Assembly: GCA_018402565.1 (NCBI GenBank)
Contig: JAGYIQ010000019.1
Coordinates: forward strand, 1-35,064
Direction of reading: 5' to 3'
DNA: 35,064 bases
Source of the DNA: Pirellulaceae bacterium
GTDB lineage: Bacteria; Planctomycetota; Planctomycetia; Pirellulales; Pirellulaceae
Below are positions 24,429 through 34,310 of the stretch, in pieces. Both the position numbers and the translations under genes were made by a program. Numbering within the stretch: position 1 is the stretch's first letter; the number at the start of each line of letters is the position of its first letter. Below the pieces are notes generated by a model that worked only from the letters and a program-made list of their open reading frames with translations, did not search any database and was not told the origin of the DNA.

Positions 24429-25716
24429 TCACGGCACCTGGTTGAACAGCGGGATGCCGGACATTTCCGGCTGCTTGTTCACAACGCCGAAGAAGGTATC
24501 GAGGCGATACTTCGTGACGGCGGTGTTGATGTCGTAGAACTTCTGCATGACCAGTTCGAGACCCTGATCGGTCGCGCCACGCATGATTTCCGCGCCAGCA
24601 TTGGCGGGCGCTGACGTAACGGCCGGGCAGATTTCAGCGCATCCTTCTGCCAGAAGCAGTTGATGTCGGCATTGTCGACGTTCAGGATGGTGATCTCAGC
24701 ATCGTTAGCCGGGTTGCGGTAACGTTCTGATACTGGGCTTCACCCATCGGTCGACCGCCGTTCGAGATGATCAGGCGAGATCACGATGGTGTTATTTGCC
24801 CGCCGTGCCACCACCCGACGTGATCGAGATCACGCGGAAGATTTCAGGCTGGCCGGTGTCACTCTTGGTAATGTGGTGAACCGAGTTGACACCCTCGATG
24901 GTGAACGCATCGCCAACGCGAACGCGCCAGCCGCCAAGGTCACGTTCAGCGGCTGATAGCGGTTGTCGACGTTTGCGGTCTCACCCCGTGCCTGCGGTCG
25001 AAGTCGCAGCCGGGGGTGTAATACTGGCCCGCACCATTGATGTCGATGTCGCCGATCCCAGGGTGGTGTTACCCAGAATGCGTTTGGCATAGTCCATCTT
25101 GTAGGTTTCAAAGCCAGCGACAGTTGCCCACGAACGAACGCTCGTAAGCGGTGGTCCGGCTTGCGGTCATCGTCTCGCGCGCCGCGGTCCGAGGCCATCC
25201 CGTTGTAGCTGCGCGGACAGCGCGAGATAGCGGTCGAACATCTGGACACCGAGTTCGTTGAACGCAGCGTCGCACTCGGCCACGTCGGCATAGCCACCGG
25301 CGGCCGTTCGAGCGAGCCACCACAACCGTGGACTGTGGTTTGCAGCCACGTTCATGATTGCGACGTTGATGTCCGACGCCAGCTTCTGCTTGGCAGCATC
25401 GCCGAGGCGACCTTCCTGAAGCTGGTCACGCAGTTCCTTGGCGTCAGGTGAACGGCACGGTCTTGTTGAAGCCGAGCGTCGCCGGTTGCCGGCAGCTGCG
25501 TGAAGTCGATGAACTGGGCCGAGATGTCGGTCAGTGCGCCATTGATCGAGGTGGCGATGTAGGGCATCGGCCGCCAGATTTGGTCGTTGGTGCGCTCCAT
25601 CATCAGGCCATCGGTGTTGTAGACCGAGACATTGCGCGACATGACGAGGCGTCGTTGAAAACCCTCAAGGATGTTTTCGAACGCGACGCGTTCCTCTTTA
25701 GAAAAGCGTTAGCCAT
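24429..25716 (-). CDS. Major coat protein, P22 gp5-like
   Basis: ATG 25716 behind GGAG. The N-terminus MANAF-SKEERVAFENILEG, ALVMSRNVSVYNTD, QIWRPMPYIATSING, DISAQFIDFTQLPVPATLGF, TLTPRNC, AAFNELGVQMFDRYLALS, TMTASRTTAYERSFVG, ETYKMDYAKRILGNTTLGIG, NVDNRYQPLNVT, GVNSVHHITKSDTGQPEIFR, VISITSGGGTAG, ADINCFWQ, GATDQGLELVMQKFYDINTA and KYRLDTFFGVVNKQPEMSGI follow the P22 coat family. About 428 residues; P22 gp5 has 430. It forms the head shell on the scaffold encoded upstream. About ten shifts. Confidence 0.9.
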
Positions 25717-25728
25717 TGGGCTGCTCCA

Positions 25729-26601
25729 TTAGTTTTTGCCGATCGCTTCTGCATCTTATACTGGAAAACCTTTGTGTGGTCACCAGTCCGTTCAGCTTCT
25801 GCTCTCAGACGTTCCAGGGTGCTGTCAACCGCCCCGGAGATGCGGCCTGTGCCGGACACACCTTCGGTTCGGGTTTCGAGGTTGCTTTGCGCTTCGTGAC
25901 TTTCAATTGCGTCTCAATCTGGCCACTGCGAAAGCGAACTTCACCGGGTCTTTAATAGAGGCGAGTTCCTTCGCACGTTTCGAGGTTCTTGCCCAGAGCA
26001 TAAACCAGCAGGCAGGGTTTTTCCACGGCCCCCTGCAGGATCATGCCCTGTTGCGTGACAGTGAAGGCGTCTTGAACAACGTCTTCAGCTTCATCGTAAT
26101 CACGAACTTTCAGCGTTGCTTTCGCAGACTGATAGCCTTCAGCTTCTGCTTCCACTCACGTTCACGGCATCAGCCTCGGACCGTCGTGCAGCTTCCACCT
26201 CGTCGTGTGCTTGCGCTTCCGCTCATACCACGCAGCGAGTTCCGTCATATCGCTCGGTGTCGTAATCAGCCTTCTCAAGCGTTGGCTTTTCGCCAAATTC
26301 TGCAGCTTTGCAGACCCTGATGTTCTGGCCAGTTGCTCTTGAAGTTCTTTGTTCCGACGCTTTTCCTCACGATACTGCTTGCGAAAGTCGCGCGCATTCA
26401 GGCGCACGCTCGGCTTCCTCATCTTCGGAGGGCGGCGCTTCCCCCAATGGTCACGGCGACAAAACCCTCGTCCTCGTCAGCATCTTCGGCTTCGGCCTCG
26501 GTGTCGCTGTCCTCGTCGTCGGAGACCTCTTCGGCCTCGTCCTCAAGTTCAGCTTCCGGCTCCTCTGCCTCCGAAAGCATCCGTGATGGTTTCCTCGTCA
26601 T
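25729..26601 (-). CDS. Scaffolding protein
   Basis: ATG 26601 after AGGTAGAGGA. Very acidic N-terminus (LSEAEEPEAELEDEAEEVSD, DEDSDTEAEAEDADEDEGF), then WARDFRKQYREEKRRNKELQ, EQLARTSGSAKLQNLA, MTELAAWYERKRKH, KGYQSAKATLKVRDYDEAED, VVQDAFTVTQQGMILQGAVE and the basic C-terminus LERLRAEAERTGDHTKVFQY. Acidic head, coiled-coil middle and basic end, placed between portal and coat, are the marks of P22 gp8-type scaffolds (303 residues; here about 290). Stop TAA 25729 precedes the coat ribosome site. Several shifts. Confidence 0.83.
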
Positions 26602-26617
26602 TCCTCTACCTTCAGGT

Positions 26618-28705
26618 TCACAAGACCCTCGTGATTTTCTCACCCACGTTATGTGCGGCTGGGTGGTTGCCGCATCCCTTGCGCCCTGCACAACCTCTTG
26701 CAGGTTCTTCGCGGTCTTGACCGCGCTCTACGTTCAGTCGTTCTCGACCGAGGCCAACGTCTCGATCGTCTTGGCGCGGGTCTCTTCTGCCCGAGCCATC
26801 GTGTATTCTGTATCGGCCTGCGCCTTGACCGCCTGCGCTTGGGCATGGCCGCCTCTGCCTGCAGGTAGAGCGACTGCGGGTCGGGCTGCTGGTTCTGCAT
26901 CGCGACCATCAGTTCCTCGGCCTCTTACTCGGTCGGCAGTCACGCCCATCTGCACCAGCTTCTGGCGGAAGAAGTCGCGCACCTCGGGAAATGCCCCTCG
27001 CCCTCCATGTTCATCATCGCCATCGCGGTGAGAACCATGCAGGTCTCTGGGTCTTGGCTACAGTCGAGATCATGCCCATCAGCGAGCGAACCGTTGCGGC
27101 GCTTCGGGGACGAGGATGGACCGACGTCAACAGCCACATCGAACTTGGCGTTCGACAGATCGTTCTCGTATTCGATCGCCGGTTTCCTCGTTCAGCACCG
27201 GGCAGCCCAATTCAACGGTGGCCAGTTCGCCCTGCAAGCCAACCGACTTCATCTTGCGGCCTGGCTCAACCAGAATGTCGCGCGCCATTGAGCCAGATTT
27301 CGCCAGAGCGCTTCACGGCCTTGGCCATGTTGCTCATGTAGATAAACGACTGCATGTCAGGGCGCGACTGGATCCAGTTCGATCGCCTTGCCGCTAATGT
27401 TCGGAACCACCTCTTCGCCAGCTTCTTGGCGGCCGAGAATGTCCTGCATGTCCTGCTCGGTGATCTGCGAAGCGCAGCCATCGCCTGCGGGATTTGCGGC
27501 GGCTTAGTGTGGCCGATCGCGCCAGAAGCCATCTCGTTGCCGTTGGCGTCACGCAGGTTGACCAACAGGTAGGGATAGTTCTTGAGGTTGTCCTCGGCCC
27601 ACATCATTTCATGGCCAGCAACCTGCTCGGGAAGAAAGATCGGCTTCTCGATCGGCGTCAGCGCGCTGATCTCGCCCAGCTTCGAAAGCTGCATGTTCTT
27701 GAACTGGGCGTCGCGCCAGCCAAGCGCACATGCCCCATGCAGCGCTGATGTTGTCCACGAACCACCGCTTGCCATAGACCGGCACGATCAGGATTTCGGT
27801 CCCGGCGATGTAACCCATAATCCTCAAGGATGCCGCCGCCGCTCATCAGGTATTTGTGGACCTTGCGGCGCTTCACGCCCTTCTGGCGAACCTCGATCGT
27901 GCCTACAGCCGCAAGCGTTTCTTCGAGCGCCTCGTCACCCTCAAAGTCGGCTTCGGTGTACAGCGCTCTTCCTCGCCGTCGATGGTCTGGAAGATGCGGA
28001 TCCGTCTCGTTGCGCTCCTCAACCTTGTAGACCTCGGCAATGTAAACCATGTCCGGCGTTGACCAGTCGAACTCGGTGTCGCTGATGTCCTTCGGCCAGG
28101 TGGTCGGATCGTCGTCGAACTGCTGTAGGTCGCGGGTCATCGCGGTCAGGACGTAGCACGAACGCGCGTCGCTCTTGTCCTGGCGCTTGGCGTTCAGATC
28201 GAAGAACACCGAACTGTCGGCGTCGTAGATCGGCTCGATCCTGATCCGCTGGCGGTCGTCCTCGTCGTCGTATTCGTCCTCGTATTCGTTCCGCAGGCGC
28301 CAAGCACCAAAGCCACCGCCAACCGCTTCCTCGAAGGCGTTGTCGTATGCCTCGTCGGCACGCTGTCCTCGTCTCTGCTCGATAGAGACCGTCGCAAGCA
28401 TCGGCCGAACGCTGATCGTCCTCGTCGCCTTCCTTGCTGATGAAATCGACCGTGATCCGGTTGTTGCGGTATTCGTTGATGATCCGCATCACCGACAGGT
28501 GAACCTTGTTGACCTCGAACTTGGGCTTGTTCTCGAATTGGTCGGCGAGCGCGCCTTCCCACTGAGCACCACGATCCGAGTAAAAGCGACGATCCTGCAA
28601 GCACTGCAGGCGCTCGCTGTGCATCGCAGATTGGATGTTGTCGAACTCCGCCAGGGCTTCCTGATGGACGTTCGCCAGTCTCTGCTCTTTGGTCAATCGC
28701 GCCAC
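26618..28705 (-). CDS. Portal protein, P22 gp1-like
   Basis: GTG 28705 after GCGAGGCG: ARLTKEQRLANVHQEALAEF, CLQDRRFYSDRGAQWEGAL, KPKFEVNKVHLSVMRIINEY, RNNRITVDFISKEGDEDD, YDNAFEEAVGGGFGAWRLRN, EYEDEYDDEDDRQRIRIEPI, YDADSSVFFDLNAKRQDKSD, DTEFDWSTPDMVYIAEVYKV, KYLMSGGGILEDYGYIAGTE, VPVYGKRWFVDNI, NMQLSKLGEISALTPIEKPI, AGHEMMWAEDNLKNYPYLLV and MQSFIYMSNMAKAVKRSGEI. These are P22 portal motifs. The C-terminal 120 residues are a helical barrel-like stretch (DPQSLYLQAEAA, ADTEYTMARAEETRAKTIET). About 695 residues, P22 725. Numerous shifts. Confidence 0.92.
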
Positions 28706-29985
28706 GGGTTCGCCTCGCAAGATAATTTGCCCGAATTATAGGGGGAACTTGCGCGAAAAACAATCGCCGAGCGATGGGCATCACGCTGGCGACCCGGACG
28801 AGCCACTTTCGGCTTGGTATTGTTCGCCCGCCGAGCGCCTTCGCAGGCATAACGCAGGGCGTCGATGACGTGGTTGTGCTTGTCCTCAAGGATCGGCAGC
28901 ACCTTGTTCGTGGTCGGGTCGGTCTTGTAGCTGTAGAGCGTCGGTTCGTCGATCGTGTGCTGGCAGCGCGGGTGAACGATGATGTCGAATGACTTGAGCC
29001 ACTCGATGCCCTCCTCGACCGACTTCGGGCCTTTGACCGCAGGCATGATCTTGGGAAGCCGTTCTTGCGCTGTGTGGCTGATCGTCTCCGGGCGCGCTGT
29101 CGGCCACCATCGGCCAGCGCTCCGCCTCCTGGGATCGACATGAACAGCGAGCGTGTCCACGATCTCGCATCCGATCTGATAGGCCTCCCAGTCGATGAAC
29201 AGCTTGCGGCCGATGATGTGGCAGCGGATGCCGACAGTCGGATCGGTGAAGCTAAAAAGCCCCAGTCAGCGCCAAGCCGGTGGATCGCATCGCCAGGCGC
29301 GTCAGGCACACTCAATCGTCCAGTTCTTGAACACGCGTTTCGCTGTTGCGGACGTATTCGCCCTTCCAGACATGCAGGTATTTGTCAGGATCGCGGCGCT
29401 TGTCGTATTCCATCTCCTCCTTCAACACCTCGGGGAACCAAGGGTTGTCAGCGGCATAGTTGACCTCGACGATCCGCTGTCGGGCGGCGCGTTCTCGCCA
29501 CGCAGCAGAACCTCGATCCGGGTCAGTGTCAAAGCGCGGGTTCCACGAAAGCACAAGCTGCGTCCCGGGCTTGCGGATCGTCGGGCTGTAGGTCCAGCGA
29601 GAACTGGCTGATCATTGCGCTTCCTCCACCCATGTCGAAGCCTTCGAGCGACTTGATGCTGTCTGCCGTGTGGTTCTGCCATGCCCTGGAAGGAATGGAT
29701 CACGCCGCCGTGAGAGACGTTGATCTCGGACTGCTGGATGTCGAACGGTGACCGACGCCTGGTTCCTCGATCTTGTTCTCGATCAGCTTCTTGACCGACT
29801 GCTTGAGCGACTTCTGCACCTCGCGGACGCAAGCCACATCGGTCTTGCGCATCACGCAACGCTCCACAATCCACTCGGCGAAGAACCACGACTTGCCCGA
29901 TCCTCGGCCGCCATATGCGCCGACGCGGGCGTTCTCGCGGTCAGGATCGGCTTTGCCCAGCGCGGTGTCTGGATGTCAGTTTCAT
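28693..29985 (-). CDS. Terminase large subunit
   Basis: ATG 29985: opening T-D-I-Q-T-P-R-W-A-K-P-I-L in the second frame, then Walker A in VGAYGGRGSGKSWFFAEWIV; CVREVQKSLKQSVKKLIENK, GVIHSFQGMQNHTADSIKSL, EGFDM, SLSQFSLDLLRPTIRKPGTQ, LVLSWNPRFDTDPD, VEVNYAADNPWFPEVLKEEM, EYDKRRDPDKYLHVWKGEYV, ADWGF, and the nuclease end GPKSVEEGIEWLKSFDIIVH, PRCQHTIDEPTLYSYKTDPT and DKHNHVIDALRYACEGARR. This is the PBSX-type terminase_3 family: an ATPase that drives packaging and a nuclease that cuts concatemers. About 400 to 430 residues. Frameshifts make the stop uncertain (28781 or 28693). Confidence 0.93.
28735..28763 (-). promoter_or_regulatory. Sigma70-like promoter upstream of the portal gene
   Basis: Minus strand TTGTTT (28763-28758), 17-base spacer, TATAAT (28740-28735), with the consensus -10 box. 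It lies at the 3' end of the large terminase gene, about 22 bases after which the portal ribosome site begins. It would let head genes be transcribed without read-through from the packaging genes. Confidence 0.55.
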
Positions 29986-30308
29986 TGCCCGAGGTTACGC
30001 GATTGCATCAATTGCTCGATCTGGTCCTCTGGGATGCCTCTGTTTCTGAGTTGTTGAGGCGTAAGTCCCAGTATGCCTTCTGCACCTTCTCGTGCCCGGC
30101 GGGAGGACAAGTCCTTCACCAGTTCCAACCGGCCCTTGATCTCCTCGTCCGAGATCGGGCGCTCCTTGCCGGTAGAGTTTGGTCAGAGAGCTGTCAGCAA
30201 GTCCTTCTGCCTCTGCGACAAGTCCTTCAGTTCCGGCCCGATGACGCGGCACACCTGCATACGAATGCCTGCCGCCGTTGCTGCTCTGTCTGCATCGCTT
30301 CCACTCAT
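29982..30308 (-). CDS. Small helical protein before large terminase
   Basis: ATG 30308: MSGSDADRAATAAGIRMQVC, RVIGPELKDLSQRQKDLL, then KERPISDEEIKGRLELVKDL, SSRRAREGAEGILGLTPQQL, RNRGIPEDQIEQLMQSRNLG. About 108 residues, helical. The end, with G-L-T-P-Q-x-L-R-x-R-G-I-P-E-x-Q-I-E-x-L, resembles a small helix-turn-helix repeat, so it could be a DNA-recognition component. Overlaps both neighbouring genes by 4 bases. No family recognised; two shifts. Confidence 0.55.
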
Positions 30309-32463
30309 CTCATGACGATGACGGGCGGCATGCCCATGCTCGTCCCATCCATCTGACCGCCACGCCTCAAAGCAAATCCTCGGTAAGGCCTGCTCGCGTG
30401 GTGGCCACATACATATCCCTGTCGAACGGAACCCGCCCAACCTCTTCAGACCCGAACTCCCCATAGTATTCCGGCAGGAAACCATCAGGAAGCGCTGCGA
30501 AGGCACAGCAAACGCGTCAGGATTGTCGTGCCTTCCTCAAGCGCTGCTCGCAATCACACTCGGTGCCGCAGTTCCTCTCGAACCGGGCGCGTTGCTCTAA
30601 CACCGACAAAGCCTTGTCATCGGGCAGCATCTCAACGCCAGCCCAAGAGTAATCCGGTTTTGCGTCGAGCGCAAAGAAAATATCATCCTCACCCAATTGA
30701 TAGGCAACGAGATCACCGGATCGCGCACCCGCCTTGACTTCCTGCGGCGTGTAATTCGTCAGAGCAGGGCGATATTTGTTGTTCTGGATGGCATCGACAA
30801 ATGCCTGCGGAGATGCGCCGCCCTGCGTGACTGGCGTTGTGGTCGGACGCCAGCGATCCGGTCAGCGAGTTCACCACAATGCGCGTGTCGATCGGCGACA
30901 GGTTGGTTCCGCGCGCCGCGTCCATCGTCAAATGCGTTCAAGTTCTTCAACCTGACGGCCGGTCACTTCCTGGATGGGCAAACTCAAATCAGACATGACG
31001 ACCACCCTTGTTGACCAGGGCCGAACGCGTTGACGTTTTCTTTCGCCCCAGAAGTCAGGGAACATTTCAAACGTCGAGATGTTCTGATCGAGCGCGCCAA
31101 ACACGCCCACGGATGCCGTAGCGATAGCTTGGGTGAACGGGCAGGCCTTCTGCGGCCAAGTCCACAGGCGGCGCGCTGAAATCAGGCTCAATGAACAGCA
31201 GCGTGTCGCGCGGGTTTGCTCCTGCGTATCCAGGTCAACCGTTTCTTCCAGAATGCGGCCCGTTTGGCAGGCCCATCGCCTGGATGTCTTTGTTCGACAG
31301 AACATCCGCAACACAGCTGCGCTCTTCGAAGCTGGCGTTTCTTACCCACTCATCGAGGTTCGGGCTGCGGAAGCCTGGGAAGCGCTCAAGGCCAGCCAAG
31401 CTGGGATCGCCACCAGCAACAGCGCCACGGGCTGGCCGTATCAACCTGGTTCAAAACCTCATCGGGAATGCGGCCATCCCACAATATATGCGTCAGTGGT
31501 TTTGATCAGCGAATTGATGAAGCTGATGTTTGACTTGATGGCTCGTTGGGTTCATCGCGGTGACGATCAGATCAGCGCCGCTCGGCCTTTCGCGTGCCGA
31601 TGTGCTGCCCCTGCACAGCCCATGCCAAGCCCTGCCTGCTGGCTGGACGGCAACAGCGGATAGCCAGGGCCGCCCATCAAAAGGGTTCTGGCACGTCGAT
31701 CCTGGAAGCATCGTGCCGCGATAATACCACCGGCGCGCGTCAGGTCTGCAACCGTTGGGATGATCCGAGCGCCCTCCAATTCACGGGCGTGATGGGGCGG
31801 CTCGGCGAGCGGCGCTCCTGCGTGCCTGGTCGACGTCATCAAAGGTCACCGGAGGCCTTAGCGCCGCCACCAGTCTCGGGAGCGCGCAGGGTGATCTCGT
31901 GCCCCTGGCGGGCCAAAGACGCTGTAGAGCGTGTTGGGGTCCATCCTTGATGCGGTCTCGGCAATGCCGCGCCCTATGGTGGCTGAGGCGCAGCGCCGAC
32001 GGATGTTCCAGACCGGCTTCCGAGCACCGGGGCCATCTGCAGAGGATCGCCTTGCTGGTATCCCTCCATTGCCGTGCGAAAGCCCTCCTGAACGCCGAAG
32101 ATGGCACCGAGGAGGCGAGGAAGTCTGCAAGGCCAATGCCAGGCCGCCATCGGTCGGCGCGGTGTCGCCCAGAATGCGTCGGCTGTATGGGCCAGCCACA
32201 TATGGATCGAGCCCTGCGCTGATCAGCCTGTCCCTGAACTCAGGCAGCACCGCGTTGGCGCAGCGTGGATCGGGCGCTTCCAGCGTTCCATACTGCGCTT
32301 CCATTGCGGCGCGGTCTTGGGCTGTCAGAGATGTGGCTGAACGATCCGAGCCGCGATAGGCCTGGACCTCTTGAGGCGTGTAACCGGCAGCGAGAAAGTC
32401 ATCATCGACCAAGCGACGGCCGAACATGCTGTCGTATTCATCCATCTCAGCCAGTCTGTCCAT
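30305..32463 (-). CDS. Large polyvalent-type (LPD-like) protein inserted between terminase genes
   Basis: ATG 32463 behind AAGAGGAACGTG. N-terminal part: EMDEYDSMFGRRLVDDDFLA, GYTPQEVQAYRGSDR, LISAGLDPYVAGPYSRRILG, DTAPTDGG, GVQEGFRTAMEGYQQGDPLQ, ASRMDPNTLYSVFGP. Middle: ELEGARIIPTVADLTRAGG, FDGRPWLSAVAV, VTAMNPTSHQSNISFINSLI, PGFRSPNLDEWVRNASFEER, LSNKDIQAMGLPN and LDQNISTFEMFPDFWGE. C-terminal: NNKYRPALTNYTPQEVKAGA, GDLVAYQLGEDDIFFALDAK, DAFAVPSQRFPDGFLPEYYG, GRVPFDRDMYV and MGMPPVVIVMR. About 715 residues. The middle and end resemble domains of phage and plasmid large polyvalent proteins (as I recall them), and the last domain has a GNAT-like Y-Y-x-x-F-G-F-E-E-x-G-R-V-P ending. Function unknown; possibly an internal head protein. 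Many shifts. Confidence 0.6.
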
Positions 32464-32493
32464 CACGTTCCTCTTGGATCAACAATCGTGCGC

Positions 32494-32864
32494 TTATTTG
32501 ATCTCGACCGGGATTGCACCGCCGTCGGGCCCCGCTGTGTTCGTTCTTGGTGGCGTCAGAGTAGCCGTGCTTTGTCATCATCATCTTGGTGATGGCTGCA
32601 TTGAGAAGTCGCCGCCCAAAGCCGCCCCTAGCAAGTTACGCTCTTGTTCTTGGGCAATTTTGTTTAAGATGCCAAAAAAATTCGTTCTCTTCGTCCAACG
32701 ACCAGAGCCTAAGAGTTTCACGGCTGAGGCCGATTTCGCATGCCAATCAGCCACACTGGGAACAGGATCGCCCGCAATCTCCACCGCCGTCTGCATAAGC
32801 CCAAGCCTTTTGACGATCTCGGGCGTCTGGTCTGACGGTCTGCCTCCCATTGCTTTTTGGCCAT
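32494..32864 (-). CDS. Terminase small subunit / DNA packaging protein
   Basis: ATG 32864 (or 32850) behind AGAAGGTGG. Reads KKQWEADR, RPSDQTPEIVKRL, TAVEIAGDPVPSVADW, EIGLSRETLRLWSLDEENEF, FGILNKIAQEQERNLLGAAL, GGDFNAAITKMMMTKHGYSD, ATKNEHSGPDGGAIPVEIK and TAA 32494. The small HTH (G-L-S-R-E-T-L-R-L-W) followed by a helical part and a K-H-G-Y-S-D-A-T-x-x-E end is characteristic of small packaging proteins of P22-like and related phages (P22 gp3, 162 residues). About 124 residues. It picks the packaging start on phage DNA. A 77-base gap without a clear gene lies between it and the HD gene. Three shifts. Confidence 0.78.
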
Positions 32865-32941
32865 TTTCCACCTTCTCTCTCCGGCATGACGGCACGGTCG
32901 CTGGGCGGCATGGTAATCATTTGGGCAATTGTCGCAAGGCT

Positions 32942-33428
32942 TCAGCGCGCGAACCACTCCACCAGCCGCTTGGAGACCCCGAGGTCGTCCGCCATCTCGC
33001 CGAGTTCGACCGGGGCTCGCACCCATTTCGGGCTGGCCGAGAGGTGGTGGCAGTGCAGCGCGACGTAAGGGTGTAGGCCTCAAGCGGTCAGCGAAGCGCA
33101 GCATGGGAAGTCTGCCACGAAGGACGATGCCCATCGAGAGGCGGGCGTCGGCCTCTGCTTGCGACAGGGCGGCCCTGAGCGCAGGGTTGGCGTCAGCGGT
33201 GGGACTTGGCACATCTCCGGTGATCAGTTCTCCGCAGTCGTGGTGCAGGGCTGCGTAGAGCATCTCGCGTTGCCTTGGGCCAGAGAGAACAGGATGATCT
33301 GCGCGACGCGGCATTGGTGGTCTGCCAGGCTTTGCGCTGGCACATCGGGAATTTGCCGTGCCAGCGAGACCGAAACCAGATTTGTATATCGGATTGATGC
33401 CGACAACGTGGTGTTCTGGCGGTGTCAT
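32942..33428 (-). CDS. HD-domain phosphohydrolase (YfbR-like)
   Basis: ATG 33428: MTPPEHHVVGINPIY, VSLARQIPDVPAQSLADHQC, RVAQIILFSLAQGN, REMLYAALHHDCGELITGDV, PSPTADANPALRAAL, SQAEADARLSMGI, LRFADRLEAYTYVALHCHHL, SASPKWVRAPVELGEMADDL, GVSKRLVEWFAR. H of the first helix (DHQCRVAQ), H-H-D and the later D of ADRLEAY are the HD metal ligands, as in YfbR-like 5-prime nucleotidases and phage dNTP hydrolases. About 160 residues. It would act on nucleotides in the infected cell; DatZ-type dATP hydrolysis is an alternative. Three shifts. Its ATG overlaps the preceding stop. Confidence 0.82.
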
Positions 33429-33628
33429 AACTTTGCTTTCACATAAACGGTCTGAAGTGAGGCCGAGGTGATCGAGTATCTTTCCGGTGGGCGGGCGGGT
33501 GCCGCGCATGACCTCGCATAGAAAGCTGCGCGATACGCCGATCTCGTCAGCGAGGCTGGACTGCGTGCGGGTTCGAGATGTGCTGTGAAGCGGGCGACGA
33601 CTTCATCCTGCGTGAGGTGCTTGGCCAT
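33425..33628 (-). CDS. XRE-type helix-turn-helix protein
   Basis: ATG 33628: MAKHLTQDEVVARFTAHLE, then in the next frame RTQSSLADEIGVSRSFLCEV, MRGTRPPTGKILDHLGLTSD, with the last codons VYVKAKL in a third frame. The L-A-x-x-I-G-V-S-x-S-F-L-x-x-V-M-x-G-x-R-x-P-x-x-x-I-L-x-x-L-G-L pattern is a Cro/CI-type HTH. About 67 residues, so just the DNA-binding domain. Second HTH regulator of the genome, at the border of early and packaging genes; a control of late genes is plausible. Confidence 0.75.
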   Translation of the reverse strand: MAKHLTQDEVVARFTAHLEPARSPASLTRSAYRAAFYARSCAAPARPPERYSITSASLQTVYVKAKL

Positions 33629-33891
33629 CGCCCTGTCCTTTCAGTTCTGCGAGGGTGGTGCGGGCCTTCTCTAATGAAAAACAAGGGTGTTACCTTGCGG
33701 TGCGTGTGGCTCCATGTCCTCTGCAAGCGCCATAACTCCTCAAGCACCTCCACCGCCTTCGCCAGCTTGGCTTCTGCCACACTCCCTCTGCCAGATCGCA
33801 TTGCCCACGCAGTCATCAATGAACGCCGCCTTCGGCACGTTGCTGTGTGGTGGTTCAGCAGGTCACGAATGTGTAGAAACAACTGCACCAT
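33603..33891 (-). CDS. Hypothetical early protein
   Basis: Likely ATG 33891: VQLFLHIRDLLNHHTA, then PKAAFIDDCVGNAIWQRE, EAKLAKAVEVLEELWRL and a C-terminus LEKARTTLAELKGQGDG. The A-K-L-A-K-A-V-E-x-L ... A-R-x-T-L-A-E-L-K-G ending is common in small phage early proteins of unknown function. About 96 residues with three shifts; it overlaps the HTH gene by 26 bases. Confidence 0.5.
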
Positions 33892-34239
33892 CCATCCCGT
33901 CACGCTGTTCGTATGTCCTGATCTTGGCACAGTTTCTGATACGGTCGCCCCGGCTGTCATACCTCTCGGTGCAGGTTGATAAATGCTGTGTCCAGCCCTT
34001 TTGCACCGCTCGCACTTGATCTCGCCCAGCGTGTCATCCAATGGCTCCTTCGCAACTCGACCAGCGCCCGCGACAGGTCCATCGACGCGCGCTTCATCGC
34101 TGCCCGCTCTTCTGAACCCGCCAACGTAGAGTATATCTGCATGTGTTCGTCCTCCGGCATGACGCTCACGCAGCGCCGCAACCTGTCCAGAAAGCGGCGC
34201 GCTGCTCTCTGCTTCTTCGATTTTGTCCCAGTAGGTCAT
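33863..34239 (-). CDS. Hypothetical early protein
   Basis: ATG 34239 overlaps the stop of the upstream short gene. MTYWDKIEEAESSAPLSGQV, AALRER, VSVMPEDEHMQIYSTLAGSE, ERAAMKRASMDLSRALVELR, then an unresolved part and YDSRGDRIRNCAKIRTYEQR, DGMDGAVVSTHS. About 125 residues, helical N-terminus. In an alternative frame the unresolved part reads IKCERCKRAGHS, a possible zinc knuckle. No family recognised. Confidence 0.5.
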
Positions 34240-34310
34240 TGCTTCATCCTCCCCGCACCGCAGCCCAGAAGGCGGCGCTCGCTGACCATTGCCTTGCAAA
34301 CCTCATTCAT
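34236..34310 (-). CDS. 24-residue peptide
   Basis: MNEVCKAMVSERRLLGCGAG, RMKQ, from ATG 34310 to a TGA overlapping the next ATG (ATGA). It begins inside the end of the zinc-binding gene (ATGAATGA). Either a real coupling peptide or the remnant of a longer early gene with a shift. Confidence 0.35.
   Translation of the reverse strand: MNEVCKAMVSERRLLGCGAGRMKQ

Noticed and set aside
30305..32463. Reading the polyvalent-type protein as a methyltransferase or helicase
   Set aside because: No SAM-binding D/N-P-P-Y/F motif, Walker A or DEAD-type motif could be found in any frame.
32865..32941. Possible small gene between the HD hydrolase and the small terminase
   Set aside because: An ATG with MITMPPSDRAVMPE follows the HD stop, but it has no clear ribosome site and probably only marks an alternative upstream start of the packaging gene.
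33425..33628. Toxin-antitoxin or defence pair formed by the HTH and HD genes
   Set aside because: The HD protein has nucleotide-hydrolase motifs and the HTH is a plain Cro-type domain; nothing ties them beyond adjacency.
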